Shown here one piece after another: positions 1-10,090 of a stretch of DNA of 64,000 bases. A program made the position numbers and the translations under genes. The DNA lies in contig NZ_FYBQ01000002.1 of the NCBI RefSeq assembly GCF_900186125.1, positions 1 through 64,000 on the forward strand. The letters are read 5' to 3'. Positions within the stretch are counted from its first letter, which is position 1; each line of letters opens with the position of its first letter. The notes under the pieces were generated by a model. The model did no database searches, was not told the origin of the DNA, and saw only the letters and a program-made list of their open reading frames with translations. This stretch comes from Listeria goaensis. GTDB lineage: Bacteria > Bacillota > Bacilli > Lactobacillales > Listeriaceae.

Positions 1-3000
1 TCACCGTCACCGTTCCATTTGAAGCTCGTGTAACGGTTGTGTTCGCACTTGCTGATTTCCCATTTTTCGTTGCGGTTGCAATGACAACAGTACCTGCCGC
101 TTGTTTTGGAATGGTAATGCTGTAATGACCACTAGCATCTGCTTTTCCTGTTGCAATCGTAGTGTTACCTACTTTAATAGTTACATCTGCATTCGGTTCT
201 GCCGTTCCTTCTGCTTTTGTAGAATCAGAATCTAAGGCATTAATTGTCGTTGGCGCAATATTACCTTGTGCAACCGTAGTATTCGCACTTTCTGTTTTGC
301 CTTTCGCTGTTGCACTTGCCGTTACGACCGTTCCAAATGCTTGTTTTGGAATAGTCACACTGTATGTGCCATTTGCTTGAACAATACCACTTGCAATTTG
401 GTTGTTGTTTTGATCCTTAAATACAATCGTTGCGTTTGGTTCTGCGGTTCCTTCTGCTTTCACGGAATCCGTTGTAAGTGGATTAATTGTCGTCTGTGCA
501 AGATCCGCCTGTGTAACTGACGTATTCGCACTGGACGATTTACCATTCTTACTTGCCGTTGCCGTTACAACAGTATTGACTGCTTGTTTCGGAATCGTAA
601 TGCTATATGTGCCGTTCGCTTGAACAACACCACTTGCGATTTGATTGTTGTTCTGATCTTTAAATACAATCGTTGCGTTTGGTTCTGCGGTTCCTTCTAC
701 TTTCACAGAATCCGTTGTAAGTGGATTAATTGTCGTTGGCGCAATGTCTGCCTGTGTGACTGGCGTATTCGCACTAGACGTTTTTCCATTCTTACTTGCC
801 GTTGCCGTTACGACCGTTCCAAATGCTTGTTTCGGTATAGTGACACTGTATGCCCCACTCGCTTGAACAACACCACTTGCGATTTGATTGTTATTTTGAT
901 CTTTAAATACAATCGTTGCGTTTGGTTCTGCGGTTCCTTCTACTTTCACAGAATCCGTTGTAAGTGGATTAATTGTCGTTGGTGCAATGTCTGCCTGAGT
1001 GACTAACGTATTCGCACTAGACGTTTTTCCATTCTTACTTGCCGTTGCCGTTACAACAGTTCCAAATGCTTGTTTCGGTATAGTGACACTATATGCCCCA
1101 TTCGCTTGAACAACACCACTTGCAATTTGGTTGTTGTTCTGGTCTTTAAATACAATTGTTGCATTCGGTTCGGCGGTTCCTTCCGCTTTCACAGAATTCG
1201 TTGTTAGAGAATTAATCGTCGTTGCTGCAATATTCCCTTGTGTGACTGGCGTATTCGCACTGGAAGACTTACCATTTTTCGTTGCATCAGCTGTCACAAC
1301 GGTTCCGAATGCTTGTTTCGGAATCCTAATACTATATGTGCCATTTGCTAGAATAATCCCACTTGCAATCTGATTGTTGTTTTGATCTTTAATCACAATC
1401 GTTGCGTTCGGTTCTCCTGTTCCTTCTGCTTTCACAGAATCGGTTGTCAGTGGATTAATTGTTGTTTGTGCAATCTCATTTTGGGTTACTGCAGTATTCG
1501 CACTGGAAGACTTACCATTTTTTGTTGCGGTTGCCGTTACAATCGTTCCAAATGCTTGTTTCGGAATCGTCAGGCTGTAAGTTCCATCAGGTTGTACAAT
1601 CCCACTTGCAAGTTGATTATTATCTTGATCTTTAATCACAATCATTGCATTTGGCTCGGCAATCCCTTCTACCTTCACTGAATCTGTTGTAAGTGCATTA
1701 ATCGTTGTTGGCGCAATGTCGCCTTGTGTAACCGTTGTTGGCGCTCGATTCGATGTTACATCATTTTTTGTCGCCGTTGCACTAACAATTGTTCCTACCG
1801 TTTGCTTCGGAATAGTGACACTATAGTTTCCACTTGAATCTACTTTTCCTGTTGCAATCGTTGTTTGGCCTACTTTAATTGTAATATCCGCATTTGGTTC
1901 AGCAGTTCCCTCAGCTTTAATGGAATCTGTTGTTAACCCATTAATCGTTGTTGGAGCAAGAGCTCCTTGCGTTACAGTTGTATTCGCACTTGAAGATTTG
2001 CCATTCTTCGTTGCATCTGCTGTCACAACGGCTCCAAACGCTTGCTTCGGAATTGTAATACTATAAACACCACTTGCATTAGCCGTACCGGTTGCAATCG
2101 TTGTTGGTCCAACTTTAATTGCAATTGCCGCGTTTGGCTCGGCAGTTCCTTCTGCTTTCACAGAATCCGTGGTCAACACATTAATCGTTGTTGGCACAAG
2201 GTTTCCTTGTGTCACCGTTGTATCCCCACTTGCTGATTTATCATTCTTCGTTGCCGTTGCTACCACAATCGTTCCAACTGCTTGTTTTGGAATCATCAGG
2301 CTGTAATTTCCATCTGATCCTACTTTCCCAGTCGCAATCATTGTTTGACCTACTTTAATCACAATATCTGCATTCGGCTCTGCTGTTCCTTCCGCTTTTA
2401 CTGAATCTGTATTTAAAGCATTAATTGTCGTTGGTGCAAGGTCTCCTTGTGTCACCGTTGTACTATCACTTGATGTTTTTCCATTCTTCGTTGCCGTTGC
2501 CGTTACAACAGTTCCAAACGCTTGTTTTGGAATTATTACACTGTATGTGCCGTTTGCCTGAACAACGCCACTTGCAATTTGATTGTTATTTTGGTCTTTA
2601 AATACAATCGTTGCATTCGGCTCGGCCGTTCCTTCCGCTTTCACAGAATCTGTCGTTAACGCATTAATCCTTGTCGGTGCAAGGTCTCCTTGCGTTACCG
2701 TTGTATTATCACTTGATGTTTTTCCATTTTTCGTTGCCGTTGCCGTTACAACCGTTCCAAACGCTTGTTTTGGAATTGTTACACTGTATGTGCCGTTTGC
2801 TTGAACAACACCACTTGCAATTTGGTTGTTGTTCTGGTCTTTAAATACAATCGTTGCATTCGGTTCGGCGGTTCCTTCGGCTTTCACAGAATCTGTCGTT
2901 AACGCATTAATCCTTGTTGGTGCAAGATTTCCTTGCGTTACCGTTGTACTATCACTTGATGTTTTTCCATTTTTCGTTGCCGTTGCCGTTACAACCGTTC

Positions 3001-6000
3001 CAAACGCTTGTTTTGGAATTGTTACACTGTATGTGCCGTTTGCTTGAACAACACCACTTGCAATTTGGTTGTTGTTCTGGTCTTTAAATACAATCGTTGC
3101 ATTCGGTTCGGCGGTTCCTTCGGCTTTCACAGAATCTGTCGTTAACGCATTAATCCTTGTTGGTGCAAGATTTTCTTGCGTCACCGTTGTACTATCACTT
3201 GATGTTTTTCCATTCTTCGTTGCCGTTGCCGTTACAACCGTTCCAAACGCTTGTTTTGGAATTGTCACACTGTATGTGCCGTTTGCCTGAACAACGCCGC
3301 TTGCAATTTGATTGTTGTTTTGATCTTTAAATACAATCGTTGCATTCGGCTCGGCCGTTCCTTCTGCTTTCACGGAATCTGTATTTAAAGCATTAATCGT
3401 TGTTTTCGCAATGTTTCCTTGTGTCACCGTTGTATTATCACTTGATGTTTTACCACTTAATGTCGCTGTCGCCGTCACAACGGTTCCAACTGCTTGTTTT
3501 GGAATCATTAAATAGTACACGCCATCAGAACCTACTCGGCCACTCGCTAATTGATTATCATTTTGATCTTTAATCACAATCGTTGCATTTGGCTCTGCTG
3601 TTCCTTCTACTGATGTAGAATCTGTTGTTAGCGCATTAATCATCGTTGGCGCGATATTTCCTTGTGCCACGGTAGTAGAATCACTTTCAACCTTATCATT
3701 CTTGCTTGCTGTTGCCGTTACAACGGTTCCAGCGACTTGTTTTGGAATCACCAGACTGTAGTTACCGTTTGCATCTACTTTCCCAGTTGCAATCGTCGTA
3801 CCACCTATTTTAATCGCAATATCTGCATTTGGTTCTGCTGTTCCTTCTGCTTTTATAGAATCTGTCGTTAACGCATTAATCGTTGTTTTCGCAATATTTT
3901 CTTGCGTTACCGTTGTATGTGCGCTCGCAGTTTTCCCATTAGCCGTCGCAGTCGCTGTTATTACTGTCCCAACAGCTTGTTTTGGAATTCTAAAGAAATA
4001 CGTACCATCTGGCGCTACACGACCACTTGCTAGCTGATTGTTATTTTGATCTTTAATCACAATCGTTGCATTTGGTTCTGCTGTTCCCTCTGTCGATGTA
4101 GAATCTGTCGTTAGCTTACCAATCGTTGTCGGTGCAATACCACCTTGTGTGACAGTTGTGCTCGCACTTGCATTTTTCCCATTAGCCGTTGCCGTTGCCG
4201 TCACCACTGTTCCAACTACTTGTTTTGGAATAATAAGGTAGTACGTGCCATCAGAACTTACGCGGCCACTTGCAAGTTGGTTATTGTTTTGATCTTTAAT
4301 CACAATCGTTGCATTTGGTTCCGCCGTCCCTTCTGCCACTGTAGAATCAGTTGTCAATTCACCAATTGTCGTCGGCGCAAGATTACCTTGCGTCACTGTT
4401 GTGCTTGCACTAGCAGACTTTTCATTCTTCGTTGCGGTTGCCGTTACAACTGTTCCAAATGGTTGTTTTGGAATTGTTAGGCTGTAAGTTCCATTCGCTT
4501 GAACAACACCACTTGCAAGTTGATTGTTGTTTTGATCTTTAATCACAATTGCCGCGTTTGGTTCCGCGGTTCCTTCGGCTTTCACAGAATCCGTTGTTAA
4601 CGCATTAATCGTCGTTGGTGCAAGATTTTCTTGCGTCACTGTTGTATTCGCGCTCTTCGTTTGGCCATTCTTCGTTGCAGTTGCTGTGACAACCGTTCCA
4701 ACGGCTTGTTTTGGAATCGTAATGCTGTAGTTTCCATCAGATCCTACTTTTCCACTCCCGATTTGCGTATTGTTTTGGTCTTTAATCACAATATCCACAT
4801 TTGGTTCCGCTGTTCCTTCGGCTTTTACGGAATCCGTTGTTAATGCATTAATCGTTGTTTCTGCAATAGTAGCAACTAGTGGTACTCTTGTTCTTGCAAT
4901 TTCAAGATTTTCTGAGTTATAACCAATCGCATAGACTTCATCTGTTGCCGCATTTGTGATAGTACGTGCATAATATTGGAAGGTACCATCTGTTCCAACT
5001 GGAATCTTCGTAAGAAGCGTCCCATTTACAACAAGTCCTACTTTGACAACAGAACCTGTGTATGTTCCGCGTACATAAGAATCTGCACCACCAACAACAA
5101 AGGTATTCGGTGTAATCGTTCCAACTTTTAAGTCGCCATCTTTCACCGTCACACGTTTCCGGTCTAATTCTTGATTGGATGCATCAAGACCAACTAAATA
5201 CGCGACTTGATTCGTATTTGTTATCACGCCTTTTGCATAATATTCAAAGCTTCCTGTAACAGGAATGGTTGATTTTCTAACACCATCTACTTCGAGATAC
5301 ACTTTTGTAATATCCCCTGTTACTTCGGCTTGAATGCGACTGTCATAGCCCACATAGAAGTCTTCTTTCACCGTTACGGTTCCCGTATGTTCACGCGTAA
5401 CTTCAGTAGAGGCACTCGATGTTTTTCCATTTGCAGTGGCTGTCGCCGTCACAATCGTACCCTCCGCTTGGGGAAGAATAATGAAAGTGTATGTTCCATC
5501 TGAACCAGCTTGTCCCACTGCAATGGTTGTTGTGCCTGCTTTGATTACCATATTTGCATTCGGTTCGGCAGTTCCTCGTACAATGGTTGATGCCGTTGTT
5601 AATGGTTCAATCGTCGTTTGCGCAATTGTTGCGCCTCCAGTTACGGTCGTATTTGCACTCGATGTTTTTCCATTTAAAGTAGCTGTCGCCGTTACCACAG
5701 TACCTAGGGCTTGCTGTGAAATGGCCATAGTATAACGTCCATCTGAACCAATTCGTCCGCTTGCAATTTGATTATTATTTTGATCCCTCAATACAAGCGT
5801 TGCATTCGGTTCACCGGTTCCCGTAGCCTGCCTCGAATCCGTTGTTAACGAATTAATGGTCGTTTGTGCGATACGATCACTGATAACCGTCGTGTTGGCA
5901 CTTGACGTTTTCCCATTAGCTGTCGCGGTTGCTGTTACTACAGTTCCTTCCGCTTGTTTAGAAATTGTCACCGTGTAAATCCCGTCAGAGCCAATTCGCC

Positions 6001-8500
6001 CACTCGCGATTTGATTGTTATTTTGATCTCTCAAAATTAATGAAGCATTCGGTTCACCAGTCCCTGATGCTGTTACTGAGTCCACTGTTAATGAATTAAT
6101 TGTTGTTGGCTCGATAGTATCATTCGTAACAACTGTAAACGAGCTAGATGTCTTTCCATCTAATGTTGCCGTGGCCGTCACAACGGTTCCAGCCAATTGT
6201 TTTGGAATGGTCACACTGTAATTGCCATCTGAACCTACTCGGCCTAGTGCAATTTGGTTATTGTTCTGATCTCTCAAAACTAATGAAGCATTCGGTTCAG
6301 CGGTCCCTTCTGCTCGTACAGAATCTGTGTTCAATGGATTAATTGTCGTTTGCGCAATTTCATCCGAAATAACAGTCGTATTCGCGCTAGAGGTCTTTCC
6401 ACCAGCTGTAGCCGTTGCAATGACAGTTACTCCAGCGGCTTGTTTTGGAATGGTCACGCTGTAATTGCCATCTGAACCTACTCTTCCTTCCCCAATTGTA
6501 CTAGATCCGACTTTAATCGCAATAGCTGCATTCGGTTCTGCTTTCCCTTGCGCTACTGTCGAGTTCGTATTTAATGCATTAATGGTTGTTTGTGCAATGC
6601 TATCTTGTGTGACAGTTGTGCTCGCACTAGATGTTTGTCCATCTTTTGTTGCCGTCGCAGTTACAACCGTTCCAGCAGCTTGTTTTGGAATCACCACACT
6701 ATACTTTCCATCTGAGCCTATTCGACCATTTGCAATTTGATTATTATTTTGATCTTTAAGAACCAAAATCGCATTTGGTTCAGCAGTTCCTTCTGCTGTT
6801 AGCGAATCTGTTGTTAAGGGTTTAATCGTTGTCGGTGCAATATTCCCTTGTGTCACAGTTGTATTCGCACTAGATGACTTTCCGTATATCGTAGCTGTGG
6901 CCGTCACAATGGTTCCAACTATTTGTTTTGGAATCAAGAAATTATAATTTCCATCTGAACCCACACGACCTGATGCAAGCGTAGTCAAACCTGCTTTAAT
7001 CACAATATCTGCATTCGGTTCAGCCGTTCCTTCTGCTGTCACAGAGTCTGTGTTTAAAGCATTGATGGTTGTTTGCGCAATATTTCCTTGTGTCACAGTT
7101 GTAGAGGCACTTTCATTTTCACCATTTTTAGTAGCAGTTGCTGTGACAATCGTTCCAGCTATTTGCTTGGGTATTGTCACACTGTATGTGCCATTCGGCT
7201 GTACGGATCCTGTCGCCAATTGATTACCAAATTGATTACGAATCACAAGAGTAGCACCCGGTTCTGCAGTTCCTTCTGCCTTCACAGAGTCTGTTGTTAG
7301 CGCATTAATCGTTGTCGGTGCAATATTCCCTTGCGTTACCGTTGTATTCGCACTGGATGTTTGCCCATTTTTTGTTGCTGTGGCTGTCACAATTGTTCCA
7401 GCTACTTGTTTAGGTATTGTCACACTGTATGTACCATTTTCAAGTATCTGACCTGTTCCGATTTGATTCCCAGACTGATTGCGAATCACAAGTGAGGCAC
7501 CTGGTTCCCCTCTACCGGTTGCTAATGTTGAATCCGTTGTAAGGGGATTAATCGTTGTTTGCGCAATACTTCCTTGTGACACTGTAGTTTGCGCACTTTT
7601 TGATTGTCCATTAATTGTTGCAACTGCGGTTACAATCGTTCCAGCGGCTTGCTTTGGAATTGTAACATTATAAGTACCATCGCTGTTTACAGTCGTTGTC
7701 GTAAGCGTTGTTCCGCCTGCTGTTATAACAAGGCTAGCATTCGGCTCAGCCGTTCCCTGCGCAGTCAAAGAATTCGTTGTCAGCGGATTAATTGTTGTCT
7801 CGTCCATATTATCAATATCAACTAAACTTAGATTAGAAAACCGTGTGCTGCCTGTATTTGCACTTCTAAAGATGTCAAAACTGATAGTTGTAAAATTACT
7901 CCGAGCCGTAAAGGTCAGACTTTGAGTGCCATAATTAGCAGACCAAGAACTACCCGTGGTTGCTAAAGTCCCTGCATTTGCACTAATATTATTGTAACCA
8001 TCTAGGGCGTGGACCTTAAAAAGTGAATTACTTTGATTAATAACCGTGTAATTCAAAGTATATCTATGACCAGCAATTGTATTAACAGATTGGAACATAT
8101 TTCCTGCGGGTCCGTTATCAACTGTTCTATTCATCCAAATATCCATAGAGCCATTTCCCTGTGGTTTTACACTCATTGTGTTAGGTCTGTAGCCATTAAT
8201 AGCATAGGAACCATCTGAACTATTATAATCATAGCTTCTTACCGTTGTTCCACCATTGTATGCATTTGCGCCATCCCAAATACGAAAATCCCAGTTACTA
8301 ATACCATTAAAATTACTGTTTTTTAACAGGTTTGCAGCATTAGACTGTAAAACTCCTGATTTCAATTTTGGTGTTTGCGCTTCACTATCAGCCGCTCTCA
8401 CTGTTAAAGCATTAAATGGAAACGCTGTCGCAATTGTAGAAGCTACCATTGTAGTTGTAATCGTACTGATTACTATCTTCTTTAATTTAGATTTTCTCAT
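1..8500 (-). CDS. Giant repetitive secreted surface adhesin, 3' end beyond the window
   Basis: The frame is open from an ATG at 8500 to the left edge, so at least about 2,830 residues are present and the C-terminus is missing. The start is set by an AAGGAG site about 10 bases upstream. Residues 1-36 form a signal peptide (MRKSKLKKIV start, hydrophobic core, likely cleavage near VRA-AD). Residues ~45-230 resemble a jelly-roll or carbohydrate-binding fold, with an NLLKNSNF...SNWDF opening typical of such domains. Then follow ten ~81-residue Ig-like repeats (signature EGTAEPNA, DQNNNQ, TIPKQ, GTVVTATA), two different Ig-like modules (about 5400-4870) and twenty more repeats. The repeats look like the bacterial Ig Big_6 family. 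No cell wall anchor can be seen because the end is missing; LPXTG anchoring is an inference. The role is probably adhesion or biofilm formation, which is untested. The long plus-strand ORFs across this region are shadows of the repeats. Confidence 0.9.
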   Translation of the reverse strand, partial: MRKSKLKKIVISTITTTMVASTIATAFPFNALTVRAADSEAQTPKLKSGVLQSNAANLLKNSNFNGISNWDFRIWDGANAYNGGTTVRSYDYNSSDGSYAINGYRPNTMSVKPQGNGSMDIWMNRTVDNGPAGNMFQSVNTIAGHRYTLNYTVINQSNSLFKVHALDGYNNISANAGTLATTGSSWSANYGTQSLTFTARSNFTTISFDIFRSANTGSTRFSNLSLVDIDNMDETTINPLTTNSLTAQGTAEPNASLVITAGGTTLTTTTVNSDGTYNVTIPKQAAGTIVTAVATINGQSKSAQTTVSQGSIAQTTINPLTTDSTLATGRGEPGASLVIRNQSGNQIGTGQILENGTYSVTIPKQVAGTIVTATATKNGQTSSANTTVTQGNIAPTTINALTTDSVKAEGTAEPGATLVIRNQFGNQLATGSVQPNGTYSVTIPKQIAGTIVTATATKNGENESASTTVTQGNIAQTTINALNTDSVTAEGTAEPNADIVIKAGLTTLASGRVGSDGNYNFLIPKQIVGTIVTATATIYGKSSSANTTVTQGNIAPTTIKPLTTDSLTAEGTAEPNAILVLKDQNNNQIANGRIGSDGKYSVVIPKQAAGTVVTATATKDGQTSSASTTVTQDSIAQTTINALNTNSTVAQGKAEPNAAIAIKVGSSTIGEGRVGSDGNYSVTIPKQAAGVTVIATATAGGKTSSANTTVISDEIAQTTINPLNTDSVRAEGTAEPNASLVLRDQNNNQIALGRVGSDGNYSVTIPKQLAGTVVTATATLDGKTSSSFTVVTNDTIEPTTINSLTVDSVTASGTGEPNASLILRDQNNNQIASGRIGSDGIYTVTISKQAEGTVVTATATANGKTSSANTTVISDRIAQTTINSLTTDSRQATGTGEPNATLVLRDQNNNQIASGRIGSDGRYTMAISQQALGTVVTATATLNGKTSSANTTVTGGATIAQTTIEPLTTASTIVRGTAEPNANMVIKAGTTTIAVGQAGSDGTYTFIILPQAEGTIVTATATANGKTSSASTEVTREHTGTVTVKEDFYVGYDSRIQAEVTGDITKVYLEVDGVRKSTIPVTGSFEYYAKGVITNTNQVAYLVGLDASNQELDRKRVTVKDGDLKVGTITPNTFVVGGADSYVRGTYTGSVVKVGLVVNGTLLTKIPVGTDGTFQYYARTITNAATDEVYAIGYNSENLEIARTRVPLVATIAETTINALTTDSVKAEGTAEPNVDIVIKDQNNTQIGSGKVGSDGNYSITIPKQAVGTVVTATATKNGQTKSANTTVTQENLAPTTINALTTDSVKAEGTAEPNAAIVIKDQNNNQLASGVVQANGTYSLTIPKQPFGTVVTATATKNEKSASASTTVTQGNLAPTTIGELTTDSTVAEGTAEPNATIVIKDQNNNQLASGRVSSDGTYYLIIPKQVVGTVVTATATANGKNASASTTVTQGGIAPTTIGKLTTDSTSTEGTAEPNATIVIKDQNNNQLASGRVAPDGTYFFRIPKQAVGTVITATATANGKTASAHTTVTQENIAKTTINALTTDSIKAEGTAEPNADIAIKIGGTTIATGKVDANGNYSLVIPKQVAGTVVTATASKNDKVESDSTTVAQGNIAPTMINALTTDSTSVEGTAEPNATIVIKDQNDNQLASGRVGSDGVYYLMIPKQAVGTVVTATATLSGKTSSDNTTVTQGNIAKTTINALNTDSVKAEGTAEPNATIVFKDQNNNQIASGVVQANGTYSVTIPKQAFGTVVTATATKNGKTSSDSTTVTQENLAPTRINALTTDSVKAEGTAEPNATIVFKDQNNNQIASGVVQANGTYSVTIPKQAFGTVVTATATKNGKTSSDSTTVTQGNLAPTRINALTTDSVKAEGTAEPNATIVFKDQNNNQIASGVVQANGTYSVTIPKQAFGTVVTATATKNGKTSSDNTTVTQGDLAPTRINALTTDSVKAEGTAEPNATIVFKDQNNNQIASGVVQANGTYSVIIPKQAFGTVVTATATKNGKTSSDSTTVTQGDLAPTTINALNTDSVKAEGTAEPNADIVIKVGQTMIATGKVGSDGNYSLMIPKQAVGTIVVATATKNDKSASGDTTVTQGNLVPTTINVLTTDSVKAEGTAEPNAAIAIKVGPTTIATGTANASGVYSITIPKQAFGAVVTADATKNGKSSSANTTVTQGALAPTTINGLTTDSIKAEGTAEPNADITIKVGQTTIATGKVDSSGNYSVTIPKQTVGTIVSATATKNDVTSNRAPTTVTQGDIAPTTINALTTDSVKVEGIAEPNAMIVIKDQDNNQLASGIVQPDGTYSLTIPKQAFGTIVTATATKNGKSSSANTAVTQNEIAQTTINPLTTDSVKAEGTGEPNATIVIKDQNNNQIASGIILANGTYSIRIPKQAFGTVVTADATKNGKSSSANTPVTQGNIAATTINSLTTNSVKAEGTAEPNATIVFKDQNNNQIASGVVQANGAYSVTIPKQAFGTVVTATASKNGKTSSANTLVTQADIAPTTINPLTTDSVKVEGTAEPNATIVFKDQNNNQIASGVVQASGAYSVTIPKQAFGTVVTATASKNGKTSSANTPVTQADIAPTTINPLTTDSVKVEGTAEPNATIVFKDQNNNQIASGVVQANGTYSITIPKQAVNTVVTATASKNGKSSSANTSVTQADLAQTTINPLTTDSVKAEGTAEPNATIVFKDQNNNQIASGIVQANGTYSVTIPKQAFGTVVTASATAKGKTESANTTVAQGNIAPTTINALDSDSTKAEGTAEPNADVTIKVGNTTIATGKADASGHYSITIPKQAAGTVVIATATKNGKSASANTTVTRASNGTVTV
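30..4865 (-). repeat. Tandem Ig-like repeat block 2 (about twenty modules)
   Basis: About twenty coding repeats of 81 residues (243 bp) or slightly shorter run to the left edge. Most share the order TTINALTTDS, AEGTAEPNA, IKDQNNNQ, ANGTYS-TIPKQ, GTVVTATATKNGK. After the last complete repeat the protein reads NGTVTV, the same kind of junction that precedes the different Ig-like pair at 5400, so another such module probably begins just outside the window. Confidence 0.85.
2503..3420 (-). repeat. Near-identical 243-bp repeat cluster
   Basis: Consecutive repeats here are almost identical at nucleotide level with an exact 243-bp period: the same phrases recur at 2583, 2826 and 3069. Neighbouring modules differ much more. 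This is the pattern left by recent unequal recombination or slippage, and the copy number is likely to vary between strains. Assembly collapse or expansion is also possible here. Confidence 0.85.
5420..7797 (-). repeat. Tandem Ig-like repeat block 1 (ten modules)
   Basis: Ten consecutive coding repeats of about 234-243 bp lie directly after the N-terminal domain of the surface protein. They are more diverged than the second block: some carry an RNQxGNQ or RDQNNNQ central motif, others a shorter KAGxTT motif. This suggests an older or less homogenised array. Confidence 0.85.
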
Positions 8501-8628
8501 GATGCTTGTTCTCCTTTTAAATTTCATTTTTTACATAGAAAATACCTTTTACGTCAGGATTTCCTATAGCCTCCCTATTCAAAACTTCATCATTCCCCCC
8601 TTTTCCCATAAGTATATGCACACATATA

Positions 8629-8656
8629 TTCATATTAGCATCTGAAAAATAGTCAA
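8629..8656 (-). promoter_or_regulatory. Possible SigA promoter of the giant surface protein gene
   Basis: On the minus strand, TTGACT is followed by a 16-base spacer and TATGAA, about 130 bases before the start codon. The -10 has two mismatches, so support is moderate. The rest of 8501-8780 is AT-rich and I see no gene in it. Confidence 0.4.
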
Positions 8657-8780
8657 ATTAGCTATAAAAACGGCTTTATTTACCTGTTTTATGTAATTTT
8701 TGTGACATTTTTTCTATCACAAAAAAAAAAAGAAGGCTATTCCGTTCATTTTGCACGACGGATTTTGGGCATAAAAAAAC

Positions 8781-8821
8781 ACTCTCCAAAAGTTAGACCA
8801 AACATCTAGCTTTTGGAGAGT
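8781..8821 (-). terminator. Intrinsic terminator of ilvE
   Basis: A 17-bp stem with one G-U pair (arms 8781-8797 and 8805-8821, seven-base loop) is followed on the minus strand by a run of seven T. It lies 25 bases beyond the ilvE stop codon. Confidence 0.9.
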
Positions 8822-8846
8822 GACTCAAATCAACTGAGAGAAACTC

Positions 8847-9866
8847 CTATTTTACTTTTACAATCCAATCTTTCGGCGCTTCTTTATCACCAAATTGAAT
8901 GCCACAAAGCTCATCATACAATTGCCTTGTAACAGGTCCTACTTCCGTTTCGCTATAAAACACATGGTAGTCATCTCCGTTTTGAATGCCGCCAATTGGT
9001 GTAATCACAGCAGCCGTTCCACAAGCGCCAGCTTCTTTATAATCATCCAATTGATCAATATATACATCGCCTTCTTCAACTTCCAACCCTAAGCGATGTT
9101 CCGCTAAATAAAGAAGGGAATATTTTGTGATACTAGGCAAAATGGAAGGCGAAAATGGTGTAACAAAACGGTTGTCTTTCGTAATTCCGAAAAAGTTAGC
9201 AGCCCCTACTTCCTCAATTTTTGTATGTGTGGCAGGGTCTAAATAAATCGCATCCGCGAAATTTCGTTTCTGCGCATTTTTCCCAGGTAAAAGACTGGAA
9301 GCATAGTTCCCACCAACTTTTGCGGCTCCTGTTCCTTTTGGCGCAGCACGGTCGTAATCTGATACAACGAAACTAGCTGGTTGCAAACCACCTTTAAAAT
9401 AAGCGCCAACTGGTGTACAGAAAATCGAAAAGATATATTCAGGTGCAGCATGAACACCAACGTTATCACCAACACCAATAACAAACGGACGCAAGTAAAG
9501 TGTTCCACCTGTTCCATATGGCGGAATAAATTCTTCATTCGCTTTAACAACTTCTCGACATGCTTCAATAAATTTTTCAGTCGGAATCGTTGGCATCAAA
9601 AGCCGTTCACAACTTCTTTGCATTCTTTGCGCGTTTTGATCCGGTCGAAACAGATTAATCGATCCATCTTTTGCTCGGTAAGCTTTTAAACCTTCAAAAC
9701 ACTGTTGTCCGTAGTGAAGGGCCGTCGATCCCTCACTAATATGAAGTACATTATCCTCAGTAAGCGTTCCAGCATCCCATTCGCCATCTTTCCAATGAGA
9801 AATATAGCGCTTATCTGTTTTAATATAACCAAAACCTAAATTAGCCCAATCAATATCTTTTGCCAT
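8847..9866 (-). CDS. ilvE: Branched-chain amino acid aminotransferase
   Basis: This cytosolic PLP enzyme of fold class IV interconverts Leu, Ile and Val with their 2-oxo acids using glutamate/2-oxoglutarate. The 339-residue product has the family landmarks: [21 protein letters not shown] near residue 45, the KVGGNYA segment that holds the PLP lysine, and [10 protein letters not shown] start at ATG 9866 ([12 protein letters not shown]). It has an AGGGAAG site just upstream, whereas the longer TTG start at 9893 has no ribosome binding site. The gene has its own terminator. The divergent esterase gene starts 225 bases away; that gap is AT-rich and must hold two promoters, but I cannot place them firmly. 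Confidence 0.93.
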   Translation of the reverse strand: MAKDIDWANLGFGYIKTDKRYISHWKDGEWDAGTLTEDNVLHISEGSTALHYGQQCFEGLKAYRAKDGSINLFRPDQNAQRMQRSCERLLMPTIPTEKFIEACREVVKANEEFIPPYGTGGTLYLRPFVIGVGDNVGVHAAPEYIFSIFCTPVGAYFKGGLQPASFVVSDYDRAAPKGTGAAKVGGNYASSLLPGKNAQKRNFADAIYLDPATHTKIEEVGAANFFGITKDNRFVTPFSPSILPSITKYSLLYLAEHRLGLEVEEGDVYIDQLDDYKEAGACGTAAVITPIGGIQNGDDYHVFYSETEVGPVTRQLYDELCGIQFGDKEAPKDWIVKVK

Positions 9867-10090
9867 TTTCTTCCCTACTTTCTGTGTACTCAACTTATTT
9901 CATAAGTATAGCACAACTTTTCTAGCCTTACAGTATTTTTTCTCTAGCTTGGAGCAGCAAATAAACTAAATAGAGAGTATTTTCTAACTTTTTAACTAAA
10001 AATAAGCAAATTATACTCCCTTTTTCAATAAATCATGATAAAATGAAGACATTCTTTAAAAATAAAAATTGGCGAGAGGAGAGATTGACG

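Noticed and set aside
30-4865. A CRISPR array or satellite DNA
   Set aside because: The repeat unit is 81 codons in one open frame without unique spacers, and it encodes Ig-like domains.
1-8645. Many plus-strand ORFs of 60-140 codons across the first 8.6 kb
   Set aside because: They recur with the 243-bp period, are rich in Cys, Asn and Arg, lack consistent ribosome binding sites and are the reverse complement of the adhesin repeats.
8697-8725. TTTTTGTGA...TCACAAAAA dyad, resembling a CRP or FNR site
   Set aside because: The half-sites are separated by 11 bases rather than the six of CRP-type sites, and the location fits no known Listeria regulator box. It could be chance in AT-rich DNA.
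9867-9893. Longer IlvE starting at TTG 9893
   Set aside because: No ribosome binding site precedes it; ATG 9866 has one and gives the usual N-terminus.
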